Shown here: positions 37,026-44,495 of the stretch, piece by piece
Layout of the letters: the number at the start of each line of letters is the position of its first letter
How positions within the stretch are numbered: position 1 is the stretch's first letter
Virus record (IMG/VR): IMGVR_UViG_3300042381_000848
Coordinates: 1 to 64,000 of that record
Reading direction: 5' to 3' (one strand)
Length of the DNA: 64,000 nucleotides
Source of the DNA: a virus
Made by a program: the position numbers and the translations under genes
Notes under the pieces: generated by a model
The model's input: the letters and a program-made list of their open reading frames with translations, nothing else
Databases searched by the model: none
Told to the model about the DNA's origin: nothing

Positions 37026-37455
37026 TAGATCCTAATTTTTGTTTTGCTTGATTTATTTTGTTTTGCATTATTTGATCTTGTTGATCCAATTTTTGCAAAT
37101 CTTCAATTTCATCAGTTAATTCAGTTTCCAATGTAGATTCCGCAATTCGAAGCAATTGCATCTTCTCTTCATCACTTAATAATGAATCAGATCCAGCAAT
37201 AGTTTGTTTGGTAGAAATATAACGTTGAACAATTGCAGTTAATTTAACGAGGTGATCGTCATTCTTAACTGCAACATCCAAATATTCTTTTATGAGAGGG
37301 ACAATAATTGTAGCGTCGGATGCATTCCGTATTAATGGTTGCAACTGTGCTATCAATTGTGTAATTTGTCGGTCCTTCTTTTTGCTATTATGATATACAT
37401 CAGACATCAAGTCCGCAAAAGATGTACCTTTAAATAATTCTTCGTTTTTGTCCAT
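37018..37455 (-). CDS. Hypothetical helical protein beside gp5 and gp55
   Basis: 145 aa, almost wholly helical and charged (DKKRQI-like start, coiled-coil end NKINQAKQKLGSND). Marine T4-like phages often have a similar short helical protein in this position. I considered UvsY and found no supporting motif. Late box 19 nt upstream; overlaps the spike gene by eight bases. Confidence 0.6.
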   Translation of the reverse strand: MDKNEELFKGTSFADLMSDVYHNSKKKDRQITQLIAQLQPLIRNASDATIIVPLIKEYLDVAVKNDDHLVKLTAIVQRYISTKQTIAGSDSLLSDEEKMQLLRIAESTLETELTDEIEDLQKLDQQDQIMQNKINQAKQKLGSND

Positions 37456-37474
37456 TTTGATTCATTTATATAAT

Positions 37475-37482
37475 ATAAATAT
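37475..37482 (-). promoter_or_regulatory. Late box ATATTTAT
   Basis: 19 nt before the 37018-37455 gene, at the 3' end of the gp55 gene. Confidence 0.55.
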
Positions 37483-38186
37483 CAAAAAGGCAATTTTATG
37501 AAGTCTGTTTGTTCGTACTCTTTAAATTTTGCTTCATATATTTGTTTCAACGTTTTGATAACACGCGTAATATTGGTTGTTTCTAACCCCGTACGTTCGC
37601 GTATGTAAATATACAATGCTTTTTTATTAAAATCTTCGATATTAGCTCTAGTTTCAAAAATGTGAAGTATTGAATCAGCAACATGTATATCAACTGTACT
37701 ATTAAATATATAGTTTAAATTGTGAAAACAATACTCAATATATGCATCCATGAAATACTGCAATGTTTCTCGCATTTCATCATTGTGAATTTCAGTCATT
37801 ATATTGCGTTGTTCATCTACATTGATAGTTTGAGTATCTTGTTTAAGTTTTGCATAAGCCTTTTGATTCTCAGCAATTAGATAATTAAACGATGTTCTTG
37901 TATAATATGAATACGCCTTACCTGCATCAGGATTAAACTTGTCTAATCTTGCTGTTAAGAATGTAACTAAATCAGTTTGTAAATCAGCAAAAGTTGAATC
38001 AATATACCCTGGCTTCATTTTATTAATTAAATTTTCAGCTAATTTCATTAATGCAGGATAAATAAATCGACGATATATTTTTTCTCGTTTTACTGGATTA
38101 TCAGACTTGTTATAAGCGATAATAGCTATATCGGTTATTTTAGTAAAGTAATTGTTACTTGTTTTCTTCGCTCGTTTCGCCATCAA
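37482..38186 (-). CDS. 55: Late-transcription sigma factor, gp55-like
   Basis: 234 aa. NNYFTKITDIAIIAYNKSDN and KIYRRFIYPALMKLAENLIN are the first blocks; then FNPDAGKAYSYYTRTSFNYL, a region 2-like DNA-melting segment typical of T4-type gp55. It directs RNA polymerase to late promoters (TATAAATA in T4). The window's late box, ATATTTAT, is a natural candidate for its target. Starts MMAKRAKK; either Met could be used. Overlaps the upstream small membrane protein by 32 bases. Confidence 0.85.
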   Translation of the reverse strand: MMAKRAKKTSNNYFTKITDIAIIAYNKSDNPVKREKIYRRFIYPALMKLAENLINKMKPGYIDSTFADLQTDLVTFLTARLDKFNPDAGKAYSYYTRTSFNYLIAENQKAYAKLKQDTQTINVDEQRNIMTEIHNDEMRETLQYFMDAYIEYCFHNLNYIFNSTVDIHVADSILHIFETRANIEDFNKKALYIYIRERTGLETTNITRVIKTLKQIYEAKFKEYEQTDFIKLPF

Positions 38187-38457
38187 ATTCCATTTTTAGT
38201 GTATCTATTACTTCTTTTAGTAAAGCAAACGTTGTTCCTGCTTCATCATCTTTTTCAAATGCACCTATTCGATCGAGTGTCTTCATTCTATCGTATGATT
38301 CATATATTCTAGAATACATGTATATATTTGTCATTTCGACTGATTCATGATGATCGTCGCTATCTGCTAATAAACCTGCTAATATGTAAGCTCGATATGC
38401 AAAGTATCCAAATGCAATTGCAAATGCAATGGTTGTTATTGATAAAAATATTGTCAT
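38155..38457 (-). CDS. Small membrane protein
   Basis: 100 aa. An N-terminal transmembrane helix (MTIFLSITTIAFAIAFGYFA) followed by a soluble, acidic helical domain. No family recognised. It overlaps the gp55 gene by 32 bases and shares one base with the HD-hydrolase gene (coupled ATGA-type junction), placing it in the gp55 transcript. Confidence 0.6.
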   Translation of the reverse strand: MTIFLSITTIAFAIAFGYFAYRAYILAGLLADSDDHHESVEMTNIYMYSRIYESYDRMKTLDRIGAFEKDDEAGTTFALLKEVIDTLKMEFDGETSEENK

Positions 38458-39227
38458 TATTGAAATGCTTTAAAAATGTCGTTTAGTGATTGTTGTACTT
38501 CTGGATTATTTTCAGCTAAGTTTTTTAACCCATTACTTTTTTGAGTTTTACCTTTTTCTGAAACTACTACTGGTGTAGCATTTTTACCATTTCTCCAACG
38601 TTCAAATTCAATTGTAGATGCCATATGATCTGCATGATGCAAAATAATAGGTAAATTTGTTTTCAATCTAGCTTGTGCGGATCTAGCAATAAAGTATGGC
38701 TTATTTGATTCATCATATAATCCATCATGAATCTTAATTGATTGGTATTCTGTCCAAGACATTTTTACATTGTATTCTTGTAACAACCAAATTGAAAGAT
38801 CTGGTACCATTGTAAATGGAATATTTGAATTAGTTTTATAAAGTTTACCTTGATTCTTGCGATGCCAATCCGATGTTTCAATTTGATATACTTCATTGCC
38901 ATCACCTGGAAACCCAGCCTTACCTAAATCATGATGCATTGCAGCAAATAACATTTCTTCTTGCGAATATCCTGTCATATCAGCACCCATTGTGGTCCAT
39001 GTATTATGTAAAGATACTGCACAATCCATTACCCTAAGTACGTGATCAACATATCCTCCTGCAAATGCATTATGAAAATGTTCCATGGAAGAAGCTGGCA
39101 TAAATACCATTCTATCTTCTAATGCATCATACATTTTATTTAATGCATCTTTTCTTGTAGGAAATGACGTGTTGACTAAGCCACGATACCTTTCCCAATT
39201 TGATTTAATTTTTTCTGCTTCTATCAT
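38457..39227 (-). CDS. HD-domain phosphohydrolase
   Basis: 256 aa. Metal ligand motifs: GGYVDHVLRVMDCA (first His), FAAMHHDLGKAGFPG (HD pair), KIHDGLYDESN and LHHADHMASTIEFE (later His and Asp). This is the HD/PDEase superfamily, found in many marine T4-like phages, often beside gp55. Probable substrate is a nucleotide, perhaps (p)ppGpp or a dNTP; not deducible. C-terminal 50 residues are polar. Confidence 0.8.
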   Translation of the reverse strand: MIEAEKIKSNWERYRGLVNTSFPTRKDALNKMYDALEDRMVFMPASSMEHFHNAFAGGYVDHVLRVMDCAVSLHNTWTTMGADMTGYSQEEMLFAAMHHDLGKAGFPGDGNEVYQIETSDWHRKNQGKLYKTNSNIPFTMVPDLSIWLLQEYNVKMSWTEYQSIKIHDGLYDESNKPYFIARSAQARLKTNLPIILHHADHMASTIEFERWRNGKNATPVVVSEKGKTQKSNGLKNLAENNPEVQQSLNDIFKAFQ

Positions 39228-39250
39228 AACTTTTTATTTAATATATGTAA

Positions 39251-39412
39251 TTATTTGCGTAGTTCCAAGACTTGCCCATTTACGAGTTTAGATGTACATG
39301 TTGAACATGTAATTGCTGTTGCCTTATCATCAACTCTTTCACATATATAAGTGCAATATTTGCATTGCAATCTTTTGAAGCCTTTCGGCGTATAACTCTT
39401 TGTAATTTTCAT
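39251..39412 (-). CDS. Small zinc-ribbon protein
   Basis: 53 aa. Two cysteine knuckles: LQCKYCTYIC (C17, C20, C24) and ITCSTCTS (C36, C39), so a zinc ribbon is likely. The start codon ATG at 39412 overlaps the upstream gene's stop region by a few bases. Such tiny ribbon proteins are common in phages and may bind nucleic acid or RNA polymerase; nothing more specific can be said. Confidence 0.65.
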   Translation of the reverse strand: MKITKSYTPKGFKRLQCKYCTYICERVDDKATAITCSTCTSKLVNGQVLELRK

Positions 39413-39413
39413 A

Positions 39414-39593
39414 TTATTCGCGTTCTACGTAATATATTGCTGATTCTATTTTTTTTAATGCTCGAGCTAAATTATCTAAAGTTGAATCTTTATCAATTTT
39501 ACCTTCACTAATCATTCTACCTGTCATACGGATAATTTCTTTTGAATCTTCTAAATCATCTGTAACTTTGTTTTTGTACCGGTACTGTGCCAT
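39414..39593 (-). CDS. Small helical protein
   Basis: 59 aa, acidic/basic helical (DDLEDSKEIIRMTGRMISEG, then LDNLARALKKIESAIYYVER). No family recognised. It ends two bases before the zinc-ribbon start codon, so the two are cotranscribed from a late box 37 nt upstream. Confidence 0.6.
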   Translation of the reverse strand: MAQYRYKNKVTDDLEDSKEIIRMTGRMISEGKIDKDSTLDNLARALKKIESAIYYVERE

Positions 39594-39630
39594 GTTGTAA
39601 CCTTTTATTATTTATTATTAATACTCATAT

Positions 39631-39638
39631 ATAAATAT
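39631..39638 (-). promoter_or_regulatory. Late box ATATTTAT
   Basis: 37 nt before the 39414-39593 gene, within the gap after the UV endonuclease gene. Confidence 0.5.
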
Positions 39639-39639
39639 A

Positions 39640-40671
39640 TCATTGTAAAATTATTGCTGAATTATTTTCTTGGCAACATTGTACTCCGATATGCTGTAAC
39701 GCTTGTTCTTTAGCCTTAGCCTCTACCTCGATATCTAATGCATCAACTGCATATGTATTAGGCAAACATGTAATAAAATCAGCATGTGCTTGTTCTCTAA
39801 TCTTGGTAAATTCTTTGTATTGTTTATGAAAGGTAGGCCATTTCGGCAAATCTTCTATTGCAATATTGTGATGTTCAAACATTCTTTCTACCAAAATTTG
39901 AGACTCTCTACGACGAGATTCACTATAATGGGTACATTGGGTTACATTGTGTATATCCCACGTCTCGCGTGCTAAAAAGAAGGCTTCGCGTTCGGATAAG
40001 TCACCTGTATTGAAAGTGTGATGCCAATAATCAAATGTTATCGGAATCTGTGTAGGCACATGTAAATACTCATACAATTCTCGTACTGAATACATAGAAG
40101 CTTTGTCATCATTTTCAATAACTAAACGTGCACGGCACGATTCTGATAAACGATAATAGTTATGCAACCATCTTGCAATAGTACCAGGCTTATCATTGTA
40201 AGTGGCACCTACATGGATGTTGATAAGATTGTCAAAAGATGGTGCAAAGCCCATAAGGTCAAACAATTCGCTATGTCGTTCTAAACTAACAAGACTATTA
40301 TCAACAACTACCGCATCGGGACTACCTAGGATATGAAATGGCCCGGGATGCGTTGTAATGCGATGGCCATGCTGTTTTGCATAGTCACCTGCAGCTTGAA
40401 GATGCTGTGTAATTTCTTCAATACCAGGAAGATGATGCAACTCATAATGATTCCAACGTGGGAATAATTCTGAACCAATACGGAATAGACGTATACCATG
40501 TTGCTCGTTCCATTGCAGGATAGGCAATAAATCTTTTGCATTGGCAAGTGCAATGTCAGAAGCCAATTGTAAACCGCCAATCTTGAACTTGCGATCAATC
40601 ATTGCTCTACCGGTTCGAATTCCTTGTGCTGATAGTTGCTGGTTGATACAGCAGTAACCGTAACGAATCAT
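39640..40671 (-). CDS. UV damage endonuclease, UvdE/UvsE-like
   Basis: 343 aa. N-terminus RYGYCCINQQL is the UVDE start; FRIGSELFPRWNHYELHHLP, ITTHPGPFHILGSPD, NLINIHVGATYNDKPGTI, ARLVIENDDKASMYS, ITFDYWHHTFNTGD are consecutive TIM-barrel metal sites of the UVDE family. It nicks DNA 5' of UV photoproducts. The gene is more GC-rich and uses different codons from its neighbours by eye, hinting at acquisition. No late box directly upstream; it faces the divergent gene at 40796. Confidence 0.92.
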   Translation of the reverse strand: MIRYGYCCINQQLSAQGIRTGRAMIDRKFKIGGLQLASDIALANAKDLLPILQWNEQHGIRLFRIGSELFPRWNHYELHHLPGIEEITQHLQAAGDYAKQHGHRITTHPGPFHILGSPDAVVVDNSLVSLERHSELFDLMGFAPSFDNLINIHVGATYNDKPGTIARWLHNYYRLSESCRARLVIENDDKASMYSVRELYEYLHVPTQIPITFDYWHHTFNTGDLSEREAFFLARETWDIHNVTQCTHYSESRRRESQILVERMFEHHNIAIEDLPKWPTFHKQYKEFTKIREQAHADFITCLPNTYAVDALDIEVEAKAKEQALQHIGVQCCQENNSAIILQ

Positions 40672-40750
40672 ATGAATAAATTTAATGGATTATAATATAT
40701 AATAAGAAATTTTTTGGAGAAATCAAAATAATTGTTTTTTTTAGATACAT

Positions 40751-40758
40751 ATATTTAT
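40751..40758 (+). promoter_or_regulatory. Late box ATATTTAT on the plus strand
   Basis: ATATTTATATAAAAG lies 37 nt before the plus-strand gene at 40796, in the same orientation relative to the gene as all the minus-strand copies. This is the key evidence that the motif is directional. Confidence 0.6.
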
Positions 40759-40795
40759 ATAAAAGAAAAATAACCTAAAAAGGATACAAAACAAG

Positions 40796-41866
40796 ATGAA
40801 AAACATTTTAGCAGAAAATTTACTTCGATTTGGAGTAAAGAATATTAATCACGTTGATAGAGCAGTTATACAACATTTATCAGAAATTGCACCTGGTGGG
40901 TCATCAATATCTCCAGAAGCACAAGCACAAATAGATGCAATGATTGCTGCCACCATGGCGCCAGTTACGTCATTTATAAAAACAAATCCGATTACATTCA
41001 TAACTCCAGGCGATCCATTAACCGTTACAAGTGCAACGATAAGTTCAAATAAAGGAGACGTAAATGCAAATTATGATCTTAATGTACGATTGAATTCAAC
41101 ATTTACTCAAAATCCTATAGATTTATCACTTAAAGGAGTAGAAGGTGCGACGCTGCAATTAAAAATCGGCGGAGGTAACCAATGGGGTGCAATTGATAAA
41201 ATGAATGTTTATAAAGCTCTTATATATACATGGGGCGCCGCAGGTGCTAAGGCAGTTGGGCTTGACAAATATATGATAGCAAACCATCCTACTACAAAAC
41301 CATTGAATGATGCTGGTAAAAATCCATTAGATCTAATTGTTAGTTTACTTAACATAGTAGTTAATAAATGGAAGTCAGGAAAAATGGCTACTTCGGAATC
41401 TAAAATTTACGAAATTGCACCAGCTGGAGGTACAATATCTCCAGACGCACAAGCAAACATGGATAAATTAGTTGCCGAAACGCAAGGTATAGTTTCAAAA
41501 TATATTAATAGCTCATTGAAACTAGATTTAAAAGGCGGAGGACCGATTGCAGTTCTTAAGGCAATAGTAAGAGGTAGAGCAGCAGGTGGTATAGCAGTTG
41601 ACGTACAATGGAATATAAAAAATGAAGGTGTGTATTATAGTCATTCATTTCCTATATCTTCAAAAGACGGAGTTAAACCTGCAGGGTATTACGGACTTGA
41701 CGCAGCTGCCGGCAAAAGTTCTTTTGATACACAGTTTCCAAAATTCATAACACAGTATTTTCAAACCACCGGTGCTAATTATGAAGCATGTAAACAAGGT
41801 ATATGGAATGGAATTTTAGCAGTTGCAGACAAATATACTAAATCAGGTGTAGCAACTAAAGGTTAA
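40796..41866 (+). CDS. Putative internal head protein with two homologous domains, each after a protease-like site
   Basis: 356 aa on the plus strand, no known family. It begins MKNILAE|NLL. A first domain starts after QHLSE|IAPGG (Glu30) and a second, similar one after KIYE|IAPAGG (Glu206). Both share the pattern IAP-GG--ISP-AQA-(I/M)D. The second site has Y rather than L/I two residues before the Glu partner, so cutting is less certain. The layout suggests a polyprotein cut by gp21 into two related products. It has its own late box and terminator, as expected for an abundant virion protein. Confidence 0.72.
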   Translation: MKNILAENLLRFGVKNINHVDRAVIQHLSEIAPGGSSISPEAQAQIDAMIAATMAPVTSFIKTNPITFITPGDPLTVTSATISSNKGDVNANYDLNVRLNSTFTQNPIDLSLKGVEGATLQLKIGGGNQWGAIDKMNVYKALIYTWGAAGAKAVGLDKYMIANHPTTKPLNDAGKNPLDLIVSLLNIVVNKWKSGKMATSESKIYEIAPAGGTISPDAQANMDKLVAETQGIVSKYINSSLKLDLKGGGPIAVLKAIVRGRAAGGIAVDVQWNIKNEGVYYSHSFPISSKDGVKPAGYYGLDAAAGKSSFDTQFPKFITQYFQTTGANYEACKQGIWNGILAVADKYTKSGVATKG

Positions 41867-41883
41867 TTTTTTACATAAAGTAG

Positions 41884-41906
41884 AAAAGCCCCCAAAAGGG
41901 GCTTTT
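41884..41906. terminator. Bidirectional terminator between convergent genes
   Basis: Stem AAAAGCCCC/GGGGCTTTT with loop C-AAAA and T/A tracts on both sides, between the convergent genes 40796-41866 and 41926-42390. Confidence 0.85.
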
Positions 41907-41925
41907 TTTATGTTCATTCATTCTG

Positions 41926-42390
41926 TCAATTGATACTAAATAAACCTGAGGTATTCTGAACCATTGTAACACCTTTACCGTCATTGCCTTCATAGTCAAA
42001 CCAAGACATTAACAATTGTTCTTTACCAGGATTAAGATTTAATTCAACGGTAACAGGCAATGTAACAACTTTACCGTTTTTTTCTACACCTTCATCATTA
42101 TATGTTAATACGGCAATTTTTGCTTTTTTATCATATTTTAAACTTGTAAATGATTTAGTTGCAATTATACCGTTAATATTATATGTTATGGTTTGCAAAC
42201 CTAAATCAAATTCATATGTTGCATTTACTGATTCAGATAATTCTACTTGAACAACGGCATTAAAAACATCTTTATATGACATTTTTCCGTGTGCTGCGGT
42301 ATATGTAGATGTACTACCGATAAGAGATACTACTTGTGAAAAGCTTACTGTGCTAATCAACGTTGCTGCTGCTAAAAATAACTTTTTCAT
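41926..42390 (-). CDS. Exported protein with flavobacterial-type signal peptide
   Basis: 154 aa. Signal peptide MKKLFLAAATLISTVSFSQ followed by a soluble, beta-rich domain with no cysteines. The FSQ end is typical of Flavobacteriia signal peptides. Contains QVVSLIGSTSTYTAAHG and LVTLPVTVELNLNPG-like strands. Function unknown; perhaps acts in the host periplasm or at the surface, for example in lysis timing or exclusion of other phages. No late box was found upstream, so its promoter class is open. Confidence 0.68.
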   Translation of the reverse strand: MKKLFLAAATLISTVSFSQVVSLIGSTSTYTAAHGKMSYKDVFNAVVQVELSESVNATYEFDLGLQTITYNINGIIATKSFTSLKYDKKAKIAVLTYNDEGVEKNGKVVTLPVTVELNLNPGKEQLLMSWFDYEGNDGKGVTMVQNTSGLFSIN

Positions 42391-42479
42391 GGCTTTAAAA
42401 TTTAATTGTTTAATTATTTAATTATATATATAATATATAGAATATAAATTCAATATCCAACCTATAGGTAAACTTTTTT

Positions 42480-42923
42480 ATGATAAAATTAAAAAATTTA
42501 ATAACTGAATCGAATCATATGGATATGTCATATGATATAGGTCCTAGCTCTATCAATGGTAAAGGTGTAATTGCTATTAAAATGATTCCTGCAGGATGTA
42601 AGGGATTAGCACATATTCATTCCGGTGATTTTAACAAGTATGCATATAGTGACTTAGGATATTTTATTAATCATTCCGAAACACCTAATTGTGATATCAT
42701 ATCAACTAACAATCGCCGCTATATTCGAACATTGCAAGACTTACAACCCGACGAAGAACTTACATGTAATTATTGGAATGGGCCTAAAGACTTAGAACGA
42801 CCAGATGCATTCCAAAAACCAGAACATGATGATTATGGTTTACGAAAAAGTTCTGGATGGAATATTAAACAGCTAACAACCGTTTCAGAACCATATATTA
42901 AATACGTTTTAACTAGAAATTAA
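42480..42923 (+). CDS. SET-domain protein (lysine methyltransferase-like) with capsid-targeting-like leader
   Basis: 147 aa on the plus strand. Leader MIKLKNLITE|SNHMD. Then SET motifs: SSINGKGVIAIKMIPAG (G-x-G loop), LGYFINHSETPNCDI (NHS-x-x-PN) and DLQPDEELTCNYW (the ELTYDY-like block). These are the SAM- and substrate-binding motifs of SET methyltransferases; the fold is short but complete. SET proteins are rare in phages. With the leader, it may be packaged and injected to modify host proteins, which is an inference. Confidence 0.8.
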   Translation: MIKLKNLITESNHMDMSYDIGPSSINGKGVIAIKMIPAGCKGLAHIHSGDFNKYAYSDLGYFINHSETPNCDIISTNNRRYIRTLQDLQPDEELTCNYWNGPKDLERPDAFQKPEHDDYGLRKSSGWNIKQLTTVSEPYIKYVLTRN

Positions 42924-43486
42924 TTCTTTTTTACAAATCCACTTAAAAAGTCTCGTTGCTTTTGGATTGCTGAATCAAGTTCAACATTTTTTCGTTTTTT
43001 TGTATGTTGTTGCTGCACTCCGTTATTGCTAGGCAGAACATCATTCTCCACGCCATTTGATCCGGCGGTGTTTGATTTAGTTTTTCTATTAGCGGCACTA
43101 GAAATGCGTCGCTTGCTTGAATCACCGCTTCGGCCTTCATTGTTTGACCTTGGGGCGTCTCTAAAAATTTCTGTAGCATTAAGGGGTTGTGGCCCGGCGT
43201 CAATTCGTTTTGCAAGTTCATCATTTCCATAAGTGGCTGTTTCTTCGAATAAGATGCATCCGATATGATAACTTGTTCGATACGTTTTGATTTGAATGCC
43301 GCACGGATACGTTGTACCCAACGAAAGAACACTGTATTGAATGCCCCAACTAACTTTTTTATATTCTTTAACATAACCATATTTTTTTGCTCCTAACCAT
43401 GTAAATAAAACAGGCTCTCCTTGTTTAAAGAGAGCCTTGTTAAATTGTTTTTCTATAGATTCTGGAACGTTAGATTTCTTTGCCAT
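42920..43486 (-). CDS. Hypothetical protein; C-terminal half overlaps another reading frame
   Basis: 188 aa. Residues 20-90 (GEPVLFTWLGAKKYGYVKEY, then QYSVLSLGTTYPCGIQIKTY) look like a small beta domain. Residues about 105-165 are Ser/Asn/Lys low complexity, and the end (DSAIQKQRDFLSGFVKKN) is helical. The start is six bases after the upstream stop, which supports this frame. The low-complexity part coincides with the alternative frame 42943-43380, as expected if one frame is constrained by the other. Overlaps the SET gene's end by four bases. Confidence 0.6.
   Translation of the reverse strand: MAKKSNVPESIEKQFNKALFKQGEPVLFTWLGAKKYGYVKEYKKVSWGIQYSVLSLGTTYPCGIQIKTYRTSYHIGCILFEETATYGNDELAKRIDAGPQPLNATEIFRDAPRSNNEGRSGDSSKRRISSAANRKTKSNTAGSNGVENDVLPSNNGVQQQHTKKRKNVELDSAIQKQRDFLSGFVKKN
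42943..43380 (-). CDS. Possible overprinted protein in a second frame
   Basis: 145 aa, entirely inside 42920-43486 in another frame on the same strand. The product looks like a natural helical protein (ELTPGHNPLMLQKFLETPQG, then QASDAFLVPLIEKLNQTPPD, then MAWRMMFCLAITECSNNIQK). It is as convincing as the longer frame in its C-terminal part. No separate promoter is seen; it might be translated by re-initiation or leaky scanning. It could instead be a shadow frame. Confidence 0.4.
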   Translation of the reverse strand: MVMLKNIKKLVGAFNTVFFRWVQRIRAAFKSKRIEQVIISDASYSKKQPLMEMMNLQNELTPGHNPLMLQKFLETPQGQTMKAEAVIQASDAFLVPLIEKLNQTPPDQMAWRMMFCLAITECSNNIQKNEKMLNLIQQSKSNETF

Positions 43487-43492
43487 TTACCT

Positions 43493-43936
43493 TTAATTAA
43501 AACAAATACCACTAATTTGATCTACAATATAAAATACACGCATATAACGAGTTATTTTATCTTTACGAAACATTTTTTCTTGTTCCATGTCTCGTTGCAA
43601 TATATATCCGGATTCCATGAATCGATTAATTACATGACGCATTGCTCTCAAACTATTAGCTTCTATCATAATGATCTCATCATCAATCATTACATCAACA
43701 CGATCGTGATTACTAGGAGTAACAACATTATCCGTTGTATTCTTGTTGGTATCAGCTGTATTGTTGGTATCTTGTAATGAGTTATGAATTGCATTAAAGA
43801 ACCCGGCTAGATCAATTCCAACAGCTGCAGATGTATATAAATTAAACACATAATCCAATTGTTCTTGCGAAGATAATGTTTTAAAGTAGTTATATTCATC
43901 TTTAGAGACATTAATTGATTCGAATTTTGTTTTCAT
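43493..43936 (-). CDS. Hypothetical protein
   Basis: 147 aa. N-terminal helices (SKDEYNYFKTLSSQEQLDYV), an Asn/Thr/Asp linker (about residues 55-78), then an alpha/beta C-terminal part (VDVMIDDEIIMIEANSLRAM, IGILQRDMEQEKMF-like). Not recognised. Start overlaps the upstream small gene by 26 bases. Confidence 0.58.
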   Translation of the reverse strand: MKTKFESINVSKDEYNYFKTLSSQEQLDYVFNLYTSAAVGIDLAGFFNAIHNSLQDTNNTADTNKNTTDNVVTPSNHDRVDVMIDDEIIMIEANSLRAMRHVINRFMESGYILQRDMEQEKMFRKDKITRYMRVFYIVDQISGICFN

Positions 43937-44099
43937 GGTCGTTCTCTGTTTTAATTACAAATAATGCATCAATTTCAGTTACAGGTAACCGTTTAAGTTG
44001 AGCAATTTGTTCTCGTGCTTCGTACAAACTCGTTGCCTTTACACGACCAATTGGTTCTTGTTTAGAATCTATTTTATATGCGTATGTATACGTATTCAT
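43911..44099 (-). CDS. Small hypothetical protein
   Basis: 62 aa. YTYAYKIDSKQEPIGRVKAT then SLYEAREQIAQLKRLPVTEI has the strand-helix pattern of small phage proteins that convert tag-like residues (similar in layout to DUF4494). A late box lies only seven bases upstream, suggesting a nearly leaderless transcript. No function assigned. Confidence 0.58.
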   Translation of the reverse strand: MNTYTYAYKIDSKQEPIGRVKATSLYEAREQIAQLKRLPVTEIDALFVIKTENDHENKIRIN

Positions 44100-44104
44100 T
44101 ATAC

Positions 44105-44491
44105 TTATAAATATAGTCCTAATTCATAAGCTCGCATGCATGATGTCAAAGAATCTTGCAAAGTTTCTGATAATTTGCTAATTTCGTGTGGACGCAAATT
44201 CATTGAATATGTTTTAATATCAATTGAAAATGTAGATTCAGCACCAGCATTATATGTATTATTCAAATGTTCTTGTACTGACTTTGAATACATGATTAAA
44301 TCTTTATATTTCATCTTAATACTAAGTCCTGCTATTTGCAAATGACCGATCGTGCAATTCATTGGATCTTCTTTAAATACTTCAGCTGACATTTTGTTTT
44401 GAAATACAAAATCAATATCTGCCCAAGTATCACCTAATTGTTTTCTTTTCTTGTCTGAAATACCCCATGGGTGGTTTACGCTTTTTATCAT
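44105..44491 (-). CDS. Hypothetical protein
   Basis: 128 aa. MIKSVNHPWGISDKKRKQLG then TWADIDFVFQNKMSAEVFKE; the second half is helical (KYKDLIMYSKSVQEHLNNTY, SKLSETLQDSLTSCMRAYEL). It resembles uncharacterised small proteins of T4-like phages by eye, without a diagnostic motif. Cotranscribed with the methyltransferase gene upstream (four-base gap). Confidence 0.58.
   Translation of the reverse strand: MIKSVNHPWGISDKKRKQLGDTWADIDFVFQNKMSAEVFKEDPMNCTIGHLQIAGLSIKMKYKDLIMYSKSVQEHLNNTYNAGAESTFSIDIKTYSMNLRPHEISKLSETLQDSLTSCMRAYELGLYL
44107..44114 (-). promoter_or_regulatory. Late box ATATTTAT very close to a start codon
   Basis: Only seven bases before the 43911-44099 start codon, overlapping the end of the preceding gene, so a transcript from here would be nearly leaderless. 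Confidence 0.4.
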
Positions 44492-44495
44492 AATT

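Noticed and set aside
37018-37455. UvsY (recombination mediator) for the helical protein beside gp55
   Set aside because: Length fits, but I see no UvsY motif; position and helicity alone are insufficient.
40326-40598. A 90-aa frame inside the UV endonuclease gene on the same strand
   Set aside because: It lies fully within a clear TIM-barrel gene and has no motif or promoter of its own.
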